From positions 1 to 19,076 of the forward strand of contig DASRPA010000219.1 of the NCBI GenBank assembly GCA_035646635.1: a stretch of DNA of 19,076 nucleotides, written 5' to 3'. The position numbers and the translations under genes are program-made. The notes under the pieces are model-generated. The model was not told the origin of the DNA and made no database searches. It worked only from the letters and a program-made list of their open reading frames with translations. The DNA comes from JACDAL01 sp035646635. GTDB taxonomy: Bacteria; Actinomycetota; CADDZG01; WHSQ01. Shown here in pieces: positions 6,725 through 14,100 of the stretch (positions are counted from its first letter, which is position 1; each line of letters opens with the position of its first letter).

Positions 6725-7261
6725 ATGAGCCGTGTGATCGCGTTCGCCAATCAGAAGGGCGGCGTGGCGAAGACGACAACGACGCTCTCCATAGGAGCGG
6801 CTCTGCACGAGCGCGGCCGCGACGTCTTGCTCGTCGACCTCGACCCGCAGGGCGCACTCACGTACTCGCTCGGCTACGACCCCGACGGCATCGAAGAGAC
6901 CGTCAACGATGTGCTCGTGCGCCGCCTTCCGATCGAGAAGGCGGTGATTGCGGGGACCCCGGATCTCGTGCCCGCCAATATCGACTTGGCCGGGCCCGAT
7001 ACCGTGCTGCTCACAAAGACGGGGCGTGAGTTCGCTCTCGAACGAGCACTCAGGGACGTCGCGAATTCCTACGATTACATCCTGATCGACTGTCCTCCCT
7101 CTCTGGGCATCCTCACGATCAACGGCCTCACGGCCGCCTCGGAGGTGGTGATCCCGTTGCAGGCAGAGGCCCTTTCGCACCGAGGGGTGGGCCAGCTGCT
7201 CGAGACCATCGCCGACATCAAGCGCTTTACGAATCCCGGTCTCAGGGTCTCAGGGTCTTAG
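6725..7261 (+). CDS. parA: ParA/Soj-family ATPase, N-terminal part, frame broken near its end
   Basis: Chromosome-partition-type Walker ATPase. The deviant Walker A KGGVAKTT (11-18, with signature Lys11 and Lys16), Walker A' VLLVDLDPQG (34-43, Asp38/Asp40) and Walker B YILIDCPPSLG (118-128, Asp122) are all present, so the nucleotide-binding half is complete. AGGAGGG at 6708-6714 supports the ATG at 6725. After KRFTNPGLRV the frame meets TAG at 7259-7261, whereas intact Soj proteins continue with about six residues and then TMFD. That continuation is found in another frame from 7261 (next entry). The break lies inside a period-8 repeat, 7238-7258. This 178-residue product alone would lack the last third of the fold. 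A sequencing or assembly error, a real pseudogene and a split protein all remain possible. Confidence 0.85.
   Translation: MSRVIAFANQKGGVAKTTTTLSIGAALHERGRDVLLVDLDPQGALTYSLGYDPDGIEETVNDVLVRRLPIEKAVIAGTPDLVPANIDLAGPDTVLLTKTGREFALERALRDVANSYDYILIDCPPSLGILTINGLTAASEVVIPLQAEALSHRGVGQLLETIADIKRFTNPGLRVSGS
7238..7258 (+). repeat. Period-8 tandem repeat at the parA frame break
   Basis: TCTCAGGG occurs at 7240-7247 and again at 7248-7255. The period-8 match extends from 7238 to 7258. It coincides exactly with the place where the parA frame is lost, so slippage, or a base-calling or assembly error, here is the likely cause. Confidence 0.85.
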
Positions 7262-7479
7262 TGACGATGTTCGACCCCCGCACCCGCCACGCCCGAGAGG
7301 TGCTGTCGGACGTCTCCTCTCTCTACGGGATAGAGGTCCTGCAGCCGCCGGTGCGTAAGTCGATCCGCTTCGCCGAGGCAAGCCGCTCGGGTAAACCAAT
7401 AACCGAATTCGCGCCTTCGCATCCGGGGGCAGAGGCATACCGGCAACTCGCCGCGTTGCTCGACGGGGGTCGCGAATGA
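7261..7479 (+). CDS. parA: ParA/Soj-family ATPase, C-terminal part after the frame break
   Basis: 72-residue open frame that is the missing C-terminus of the upstream ParA: TMFDPRTRHAREVLSDV, then a strand GIEVLQPPV, RKSIRFAEASRSGKPI and PGAEAYRQLAALL. These are the conserved last blocks of Soj-type ATPases, including the Arg-rich TRHAREV region. Removing one base from the count (that is, restoring one missing base) in the period-8 repeat joins the halves. That leaves six residues between LR and TMFD, the usual family spacing. A GTG at 7261 overlaps the TAG of the first part (TAGTG), so re-initiation could in principle make this piece separately. It lacks any ATP-binding motif. Its TGA overlaps the ATG of the zinc-ribbon gene. 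Confidence 0.8.
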   Translation: MTMFDPRTRHAREVLSDVSSLYGIEVLQPPVRKSIRFAEASRSGKPITEFAPSHPGAEAYRQLAALLDGGRE

Positions 7480-7709
7480 GTTCCAGACGAGGAAAGTACG
7501 CGCTCTACACCGCGTCCGAACGACGTCCGTTCACCTGTACTCTTGAGTGCTCCTCCTGTCTCGAGGAGACGCGTGTCTCCTACGTGGAGCTCGGCCTGTT
7601 GATGTGGCCGGTGCACTTCCACCTTCCGCTGGTCCGCTATTACCACTCGTGGTTTCGGTGCCCGGCCTGCTCGCGCCGGACGTGGCTGCGGGTGCACCTC
7701 GACCGTTGA
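7476..7709 (+). CDS. Small zinc-ribbon-like protein
   Basis: 77-residue basic protein of unknown function. Two CxxC knuckles, C25-SS-C28 and C62-PA-C65, are separated by about 33 residues, with an extra Cys21. This is the pattern of a zinc ribbon whose two knuckles flank a hydrophobic, aromatic insert (VELGLLMWPVHFHLPLV, 37-53). The N-terminus is Arg/Lys-rich. The ATG at 7476 overlaps the parA stop (ATGA), so it is probably translated with parA and may act with it. No enzymatic motif is visible. It could be a nucleic-acid or protein-binding adaptor, but nothing in the sequence decides this. Confidence 0.75.
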   Translation: MSSRRGKYALYTASERRPFTCTLECSSCLEETRVSYVELGLLMWPVHFHLPLVRYYHSWFRCPACSRRTWLRVHLDR

Positions 7710-7749
7710 AGCGGTAGGTTCAGAGAAACCCGAACGAAGGAGGCCTTAA

Positions 7750-8292
7750 GTGGCGAGGACCAAGAGACAGGTGAAGAAGGCAAACAAGCAGGTGAAGGTG
7801 GCGAACGAGCAGGTGAAGGTGGCCGCCCGCAGCATCTCGGGTGTGGGCAAGAAGGCGACCGACACCGCCGCCAAGACGGCGAAGCAGGTCGCCAAGTCGC
7901 GCGATGCGAAAAAGGCGTCCAAGTCGGTCACGCGAGCGCAGGTCGCGGTCAAGTCCGCGGGCACCGCGGTAGCAGCTCTCGCCAAGACCGCGGTCAAACA
8001 GTCCAAGAAGGGCGTCGCCGAGGTCACAGGCTCCAAAGAGGTGAAGCGAGCCCGCAAGCACACTCAGAAGGCCGCCGACTCGACCCGGAAAGCGGCGCGC
8101 ACTACCGGTGACTCTGCGCGCAAGCAGGGGGCCGCGGCGGTCAAAGAGGCCAAGGCGCGCGGCTCGGAAGCCGTCGCGACCGCTCGTGCGCGCAGCGCTT
8201 CCACGACCAAGACGGCCCGCGCCAATTCGGCGAGGTCGAAGGCGAAGGCCCAGGCCGGAGCTGCTCGTGCCCGCCGGAAGGTGAAGAGCTAG
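7750..8292 (+). CDS. Histone H1-like Ala/Lys/Arg-rich basic protein
   Basis: 180-residue, low-complexity, highly basic protein. By my count it has about 46 Ala, 32 Lys and 18 Arg, only about ten acidic residues and no Phe, Tyr or Trp. It is of the H1/HctB-like kind, related in composition to eukaryotic H1 tails and to the C-terminal tails of actinobacterial nucleoid proteins. Residues 6-26 form three consecutive heptads of the type xQVKxAN. Further on KK, AAK and TARARS motifs recur. The GTG at 7750 has a strong AAGGAGG at 7737-7743, 6 bases upstream, so good expression is plausible. It likely binds DNA non-specifically or compacts the nucleoid; this rests on composition only. A ribosome- or RNA-associated role, or an amphipathic-helix role of another type, is possible. 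Confidence 0.8.
   Translation: MARTKRQVKKANKQVKVANEQVKVAARSISGVGKKATDTAAKTAKQVAKSRDAKKASKSVTRAQVAVKSAGTAVAALAKTAVKQSKKGVAEVTGSKEVKRARKHTQKAADSTRKAARTTGDSARKQGAAAVKEAKARGSEAVATARARSASTTKTARANSARSKAKAQAGAARARRKVKS
7765..7827 (+). repeat. Three tandem heptad (21-base) repeats inside the H1-like gene
   Basis: Three consecutive 21-base units encode RQVKKAN, KQVKVAN and EQVKVAA. The second and third units are almost identical at the DNA level. This points to recent tandem duplication, or to selection for a helical repeat. Confidence 0.75.
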
Positions 8293-8305
8293 CAGAGAAC
8301 CAATC

Positions 8306-8518
8306 ATGACGGTCGAGAAGTTCGTCGACCTCACGGCCACGGGGCCGAGCATCGACGACGCCGTGGCCGCGGCGGTTCAGCGCGCCGGTTTGACACTACG
8401 AGGCATCACAGGCTTCGAGGTCTCACGCATCGAAGGCTCGATCGAGAACGGCTCCGAGCTCGTCTACCGCGTGCACGTGCGCATCTCTTTTGTGATCAGG
8501 GAACAGCTCCACGAGTGA
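8306..8518 (+). CDS. Dodecin-like small protein lacking the flavin-contact residues
   Basis: 70-residue protein with the length and order of dodecins (strand, helix, two long strands): KFVDLTATGPSIDDAVAAAV, RAGLTLRGITGFEVSRIEG, then ELVYRVHVRISFVIRE. Dodecins form dodecameric hollow spheres that store flavin or CoA. The Trp that stacks on the isoalloxazine in flavin dodecins (the W of WFEV) is Gly36 here. The Gln that hydrogen-bonds the flavin (YQ in strand 3) is Arg55. The fold is therefore likely kept while flavin binding is doubtful; a variant ligand or a purely structural role is possible. It starts 13 bases after the H1-like gene and is followed within 2 bases by the MBL-fold gene. Confidence 0.85.
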   Translation: MTVEKFVDLTATGPSIDDAVAAAVQRAGLTLRGITGFEVSRIEGSIENGSELVYRVHVRISFVIREQLHE

Positions 8519-8519
8519 G

Positions 8520-9533
8520 TTGGAGCGGCTAGCGACTGGATCCGAATCGGGCAGGCGGCTACAACCGGCCCCCGGCATAGATCGTCTGGTCATGCCGCTC
8601 CCGTTCCAGGGGCTCGACCGGGTCAATGCCTACGCGCTCTCAGACGATGACGGCGGGATCACTCTGGTCGACTGCGGCATCTTCGATGAGGGGTCCGGAG
8701 CCGGGCCGCTCGAGGATGCGCTGAAACCCTCCGGGAGGGCGCTCGCCGACGTCCGCAGGCTGGTCATCACCCATCCCCACCCCGACCATTACGGCCTTGC
8801 CGGCCTCCTCGTAGAGGAGACGGGCTGCGAGCTGTGGATGCATGCGGGTGGGCGGTCGGACCTCGAAGTCTACCGTGATCCGGGGGCCGCAGCCGACCGA
8901 ATTTCGGCCGCGTTCGGACGCCACGGCCTAGCGTCGTCGGAGCTTTCAGACCTTCACGCCTACGAGAACTGGCGCCCGTTCATCTCCGGAGTCGTGGAGG
9001 CGTCCCGCTGGCTTCAGGGCGGGGAGACGCTAGCGGCCGGCGGACGGGACTGGGAGGTCGTTCACACGCCCGGACATGAGAGCGCACACATCTGCCTGTG
9101 GTCGGCGTCGGACCTCGTCCTGGTCTCGGGCGACACCCTTTTGGGAAGCATCACTCCCCACGTGGACCACCGCGGCGAGCTCGGCCCCGACCCCCTGGGC
9201 GATTTCCTCGAATCGTTAGGCCGATTGGAGGAATTGAGCCCGAAGCTCGTGCTGCCCGGTCACGGGAGGCCCTTCGATTCGGGAGCGGAGCGGGCGAGGG
9301 CGATCTCCGCCCACCACCAGCGCCGCCTCGGCTCGTTTCTGCAGGTCATTCGCCGCCGGGCGCGCTGCGCCGCCGATGTGGCGCAGGAGGTGTTCGGGCC
9401 CGAGCTCTTGGACTTTCAGCGCCGCCTCGCCCTGGGCGAGACAATCGCCCATCTCGAGTACCTGCGGCTGCGCTCGGAGGCCGAGTTGAGCGAAGAGGAC
9501 GGCGTCTACATGTACGCGAAGACGAAGCGTTGA
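8520..9533 (+). CDS. MBL-fold metallohydrolase (LACTB2-like)
   Basis: 337-residue metallo-beta-lactamase-fold hydrolase. Metal ligands: THPHPDHYG (84-92: H85, H87, D89, H90), H186 in HTPGHES, D205 in LVSGDT and H248 in LPGHGRP. This is a complete dinuclear site. The C-terminal 70 residues (ISAHHQRRLGSFLQVI to AHLEYLRL) look like the winged-helix BLACT_WH domain of LACTB2-type enzymes, which includes thioesterases and RNases. The substrate is unknown. The TTG at 8520, 2 bases after the dodecin stop, is preferred because the fold's first strand (GIDRLVMPLPF) begins before the first ATG, at 8592. The stop overlaps the hutI start. Confidence 0.9.
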   Translation: MERLATGSESGRRLQPAPGIDRLVMPLPFQGLDRVNAYALSDDDGGITLVDCGIFDEGSGAGPLEDALKPSGRALADVRRLVITHPHPDHYGLAGLLVEETGCELWMHAGGRSDLEVYRDPGAAADRISAAFGRHGLASSELSDLHAYENWRPFISGVVEASRWLQGGETLAAGGRDWEVVHTPGHESAHICLWSASDLVLVSGDTLLGSITPHVDHRGELGPDPLGDFLESLGRLEELSPKLVLPGHGRPFDSGAERARAISAHHQRRLGSFLQVIRRRARCAADVAQEVFGPELLDFQRRLALGETIAHLEYLRLRSEAELSEEDGVYMYAKTKR

Positions 9534-10774
9534 CCTCGTTGTGCCTCAGGGACGCCGCCTGGGTCGTGCCCATGACCGGCGAGCCGGTCCGGGGGGAGGG
9601 CTTCTCCTCTCTCGAGGTGCTCGAGCATTGCTCTCTGAATCTTGAGGGCGACCGGGTGGCCTCCTTGGGTAGTGGCGAGGACGCCGGTGTCGTCTTCGAT
9701 GCGAGTGGCTGCACGGTGGTGCCTGGGTTCGTTGACTGCCACACGCACCTTCCTTTTTTTGGGTGGCGGGCGGATGAGGACGCGGCCCGGCTCTCGGGGG
9801 TGCGCTACCAGGATCTCCACCGGGGAGAGGGAGGCATCTTTCGCTCCGCCCGCATGCTCCAGCAGAGCTCTGACGGCGAGGTGCTCACCTTCTGCGAGGA
9901 GCTCGCCTCCGCCATGTTGCGGCGCGGCACGACCACTTTCGAGATGAAGTCCGGCTATGGACTGTCGGTGGAGGCAGAGCTCCGTCAACTGCGCTTGGCG
10001 GCACGGCTGTCCGCGCGGGTGCCGCAACGGACCAGCGCGACCTGCCTCGCCGCCCACGCCGTCCCGCCCGGCAAGTCCCAGGGCGAGTGGGTGGGCGAGG
10101 CGGCCACAGAGCTCCTTCCCATCGTCGCGCGAGACGGGATCGCGTCGGCGTGCGATCTCTTCGTCGAATCGATCGCGTTCGCGCTCGAGCACGCCGCCCG
10201 CCTCGCCGAGACGGCGTCCGAGCTGGGGCTTCGGATGCGTGTCCACGCCGACCAGCTCGAGGACTCGCAGGCGGGGGCCTTCGCGGCCCGCTGGGCCTTC
10301 GCCAGCGCCGATCATCTGAACCACACCTCGCTCGATGCCGTAGGGGACCTCGCCGCCTCGGACACCGTGGCGGTGCTGCTACCGGGGGCGACGTTCACTC
10401 TGCGCCAGGCGGCCAAACCCCCGGCTCGAAGCCTCATCGAGGCGGGGGCCGTGGTCGCGTTGGGATCGGACCTCAACCCCGGGACCTCGCCGATCCTCTC
10501 GATGTCGTTCGTGATCACGCTGGCGTGCCGAACCTACGGGCTGAGGCCCCTGGAGGCGCTGGCAGCAGCCACCGTCAACGCGGCCTTCGCCCTGGGCCTG
10601 CACGAGGAGGTCGGGAGCCTCGTGCCCGGCCGCCGCGCCGACGCCGTGGTGCTGGCCGGGCCGGTCGACGAGATCTGCTACCGGCCGGACCGCGATCCGG
10701 TGGTGGCGGTGGTGTGCGGAGGGAAGCTGGTCCACGTGAGATCGGGGGCCGAAGCTCGAGTCCTCCAGTCCTAG
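9530..10774 (+). CDS. hutI: Imidazolonepropionase
   Basis: Amidohydrolase of 414 residues that opens 4-imidazolone-5-propionate to N-formimino-glutamate, the third step of histidine degradation. Evidence: FVDCHTHLPFFGWR (metal His71 and His73), RTTSATCLAAHAVPP-like block at 167-180, RVHADQL (His239), ADHLNH (His262) and LGSDLNPGTSP (Asp314), all characteristic of HutI. The C-terminus has the amidohydrolase metal-site-distal strand (GSLVPGRRADAVVL). Length matches the family. The start is a TTG at 9530 that overlaps the MBL stop (TTGA). A TTG at 9539 and an ATG at 9572 are alternatives, but the ATG would remove the first conserved strand. No hutH, hutU or hutG is nearby, so the rest of the pathway must be elsewhere, or the true substrate differs. 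Confidence 0.9.
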   Translation: MTSLCLRDAAWVVPMTGEPVRGEGFSSLEVLEHCSLNLEGDRVASLGSGEDAGVVFDASGCTVVPGFVDCHTHLPFFGWRADEDAARLSGVRYQDLHRGEGGIFRSARMLQQSSDGEVLTFCEELASAMLRRGTTTFEMKSGYGLSVEAELRQLRLAARLSARVPQRTSATCLAAHAVPPGKSQGEWVGEAATELLPIVARDGIASACDLFVESIAFALEHAARLAETASELGLRMRVHADQLEDSQAGAFAARWAFASADHLNHTSLDAVGDLAASDTVAVLLPGATFTLRQAAKPPARSLIEAGAVVALGSDLNPGTSPILSMSFVITLACRTYGLRPLEALAAATVNAAFALGLHEEVGSLVPGRRADAVVLAGPVDEICYRPDRDPVVAVVCGGKLVHVRSGAEARVLQS

Positions 10775-10800
10775 CGGTGGCTCCAGGTCCGGTACTCAAA

Positions 10801-10835
10801 CGCGCTCAAAGCGCGCCTGGGTACGGAATCCGTAC
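10801..10835. other. Two short perfect hairpins after hutI
   Basis: CGCGCT-CAA-AGCGCG at 10801-10815 and GTACGGA-A-TCCGTAC at 10821-10835 stand side by side in the 150-base spacer between hutI and the antitoxin gene. Neither is followed by a T tract, so a classical terminator is not shown. The first includes GCGCTCAAA, also present on the opposite strand of the repeat at 2879-2992. The remaining spacer (10836-10924) holds another GC-rich alternating CG stretch and nothing else I recognise. Confidence 0.5.
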
Positions 10836-10924
10836 TACAGAGCGCGCGGCGCGCGATCGACTACCTCGACCCTCGGTCCGCTCGGCCTCGACATCAGATG
10901 TGCGCCAGGTAAAGTCGGGGCATC

Positions 10925-11152
10925 ATGCCTCGGACCACCGTGGATATCGACGCTCCGGTGCTGCGTGAGCTCGAACGACGCAGCCGCAAGGAAGGAAAGA
11001 GCCTCGGTCGGCTCATCTCCGAGCTCCTTGCCGTAGCCTTAGAGGCAGAGGCGCGAACCGAGGACAAGCCATTTCGTTGGTACTCACAAGCCATGGTGCC
11101 GCGTGTGGACTTCGAAGACAAAGGGCCGCTCAACGAGATACTGGACGGCTAG
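10925..11152 (+). CDS. VapB-like ribbon-helix-helix antitoxin, orphan
   Basis: 75-residue protein with a ribbon-helix-helix DNA-binding N-terminus: RTTVDIDAPVLRELERRSRKEGKSLGRLISELL, covering strand, helix A, turn and helix B at about residues 3-37. The C-terminal tail FRWYSQAMVPRVDFEDKGPLNEILD (about 50-74) is of the type that VapB antitoxins use to plug the VapC active site. VapB normally represses its own operon and neutralises a PIN-domain VapC RNase encoded just downstream. No PIN-domain frame follows: the stop is 30 bases from the convergent cyclase gene. It is therefore an orphan antitoxin, or it acts on a VapC encoded elsewhere. The RHH call is strong; the VapB assignment is by tail resemblance. 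Confidence 0.82.
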   Translation: MPRTTVDIDAPVLRELERRSRKEGKSLGRLISELLAVALEAEARTEDKPFRWYSQAMVPRVDFEDKGPLNEILDG

Positions 11153-11194
11153 GTCTTCTGGTCAGACAGCGGCGTCTTCTGGTCAGACAGCGGC
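11153..11194. repeat. Perfect tandem duplication of 21 bases
   Basis: GTCTTCTGGTCAGACAGCGG plus one C occurs at 11153-11173 and again, identically, at 11174-11194. It starts at the base after the antitoxin stop and runs into the 3' end of the cyclase gene, whose stop codon (minus strand, 11183-11185) lies inside copy 2. TCTG-GT-CAGA within each unit is a small palindrome. Confidence 0.9.
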
Positions 11195-14100
11195 TCCCCG
11201 ATCAGGTGTCGCGAGGGCGGCTTCGAGGCGCTCCAGGAACGGCTTCGCTCCCAACCTCTCGAAGATGGCGCGCGCCTCTTCTGCGGCGGCGGGCGAGTCC
11301 GGGTGGTCTGCCCCGAGGACGGTGATGCGGTCGAGCTGTAGCAGGGCCAAGTCGAAGAGCACCTCCAGGTCGCGCAGGGCCGTGGTCGCCTCGGTGAAGA
11401 GGGCGGCGCTCTCCTTCGTTCGTCCTTCGAGGGCCGCGAGCCCCGCTTCGAGGCCCCGTCGCACGGCGTCGAGCCATGCTCCGTGAACGTTCGCTTTGGC
11501 GAGGTGATCAACTGCCACCGCGACGCGCTGCCGGTCGCACAACCACAGGGCGGCGCGCCCCGCGGTCGCGACGCTAGAGAATGCAGACGGATCCATCGCG
11601 ACTGCGAGCATCCCCTTTTCGAAGGCGACGTCCAAATTTCCTGCAGCGAGCCCCACGACGGCCTCTGCCTCAGTCACCATTCCTCCCTGGGGAGACGTTA
11701 TGGATTCTGCGATCGACCGCACCCGCCGAAGTCTCTCGCCCGCCGTGGCCTGCTGCCCCCTGAGCGCAGCCAGCTTTGCGTCGCACGAACCGATCGCGAT
11801 CTCGAACACCTCCGGTAGGTCTGCATCCGAAAGGCTCGCGAGGGTCTCCCGGGCCCATTTCCAGTCTCCACAGCCGACCGCCAGCTCGCACGCCCCGAAG
11901 GAGAGGAAGATCTCCTGATCGCGTAAACCCAACTGGCGCGCCAGCTCGAGGCCGCGCTTGACCGCCCCCAATGCCTGCTGCGGGTGGATGACCTGGAGTA
12001 CGTAGCAAGAGTTGTTGAGGACGCGAACTTGTTGAAGGGGAAGCTCTGAGCCCTCGAAGAGGGAGAGGACGCCCGCCTGCAGGGCCGCGGCCTCTCTCCA
12101 GCGACCTGCATCGTAGGCCGCGACTGCCTTGGTGGTGAGGGAATCGGCGATCACCGGTAGCAGGTCCAGCCTTTCCGCCGCCGCTAACGTCCTGTCCGCC
12201 CATTCCGTGGCCGTTGCGTGCTGTCCCCTGATCATGTGTGCGCGCGCGAGCCGCTCCGCCACTACGACAAGCGCCGGGTCGGCGTCGAGATCGCCACGGC
12301 CTCCGAGCGCCTCCTGCAGCAGGGCGATTGCGGCGTCCGGCTGGCCCCTGTCGAGGAGGACGTTGCCCTGGAGAGCCTTGGCGCGGGCGACCATGTCTGT
12401 CTGCCCGTACGGCTCTGCCCACGCCAGGACCTGGGCCAGATAGCGCTCGGCCGTGTCGTAGTCGACGGCGTGTAGGGCCGCCTCGGCGGCGCGCTCCCAC
12501 AGGCCCGCAAGCTCGAGAGGATCGCCGGTCACGGGCATCGCCTGTTCGAGATAGGCGATGGCCTGACGGTGGACGCCGAGCGAGGCGGCTCTTTCGGCGG
12601 CCAGGCTGAGAAAAGAGCGCGCCTTTGCGGCCAGCATCTCGGCCTCGTCACCGCTAGCCGCCGCGTGGGCTTCGATGTAGTGCATGGCGACGACGCCGGC
12701 CAACTCGTCGTCCTCGAGCGATTCGAAATAGGACGCGACCCGCGCGTGGCGGGCGGCTCGGTCTCGTCGCGACAACGTCTGGTAGGCGACCTCGCGAATC
12801 ATGCTCTGCACGAACCCGTACTGACCGCGCTCGGGGGAGTGGGGATCCACCTCCAGCGTCAGAAGGTCTCTGCGAACGAAGTCTCGCAGCCGCTCCGCGA
12901 GCAGTTCGATGTTGACGCCGCTGGCCGCGTCTAAAGCCTCGATGGTGAATGTCTTTCCCAGGACCGAAGCATCCTGAAGCAGGTGCCTGTCATCGGGACT
13001 CAACGCGTCGAGGCGCGCGGCGATCAAGGAATGCAGGGTTTCGGGAACATCGAGGTGCTCGGGCACCTCCTTGAGGTGATAGGCATCGCCGTCCGGCACG
13101 AGGTAGCCGCGGTCGATGAGCATTCGCACCATCTCGACGCCGTACAGAGGGATTCCCTCTGCCCGTTCCACGATCTGATCGGTCAGATAGTCGGGCAACC
13201 CCTGAGCCACACCCGAGAGCAGCTTGCGCATGACTTCGTCGCTGAGCGGCTCCAGATGAACGGAGGTGAAGTTGCGTTGTCCCGCTCCCCAGGTTGAGCG
13301 CACATCGAGCAGCTCGGGACGCGCCAAGGTCACGATTAGGATGGGGTGAGCGCGCGCCCACTCGAGTACGTGCTCGATGAAGTCGATCAGTCCCGGGTCG
13401 GCCCACTGCAGGTCCTCGAACAGCATCACCGTGGGACCACGATCTGAAACACGCTCGAAGAACATCCGCCACGCGGAGAAGAGCTCTTCTCGTTGACCTG
13501 CGGTAGCTGATTCGAGACCGAGCAGATGAGCGAGGCGGGGCTCGATCCACCGCCGCTCGCCGGGATCGGTTACGTATTCGTCCACGGCCGCTGCAAGTTT
13601 CGAGCGGCTCGTCGCGGCATCCTCACTCTCGAGGATGCGGGCGCGCATCCGGACCATCTCTCCGAGCGCCCAGAACGTCACTCCTTCGCCATAGGCGGGG
13701 CAGCGCCCTCGGTGCCAGTAGACATTCTCGACTACGCCACCGATGTACTTCTCGAGCTCCCACGACAGGCGCGACTTGCCCACCCCGGCGACGCCTACGA
13801 TCGAGACGAGCCGCGGCTTTCGGTGCCGGGCGGTCGAGTGAAGCGCGTCCTTGAGCAGCCGCAGCTCCTCGTCTCGGCCCACGAATGGGGCCTCCAGCTC
13901 GCCGCTGCGCTTGAAGCCTCCCCGCCCGGCGACGACTCCAACCGCCAGCCACGCCTCCACCGGAAGCTCCTTACCTTTGACGGTGTGCGAGCCGGCCGCC
14001 TGGAACGAGATCGCAGCCGCTGCGGCGAGATGGGTGCGCTCGCCTACCAGGACCGTCCCCGGCGCCGCCGCGGACTGAAGGCGTGCCGCGGTGTTGACGA

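Noticed and set aside
6725..7479. Plasmid or mobile-element partition cassette
   Set aside because: No parB, replication gene, integrase or transposase is in the window. The flanks are ordinary chromosomal genes.
9098..10774. Long 558-residue version of the hutI frame
   Set aside because: The first 144 codons overlap the MBL-fold gene in another frame and translate to Pro/Arg-rich nonsense. Homology to HutI starts near 9530.
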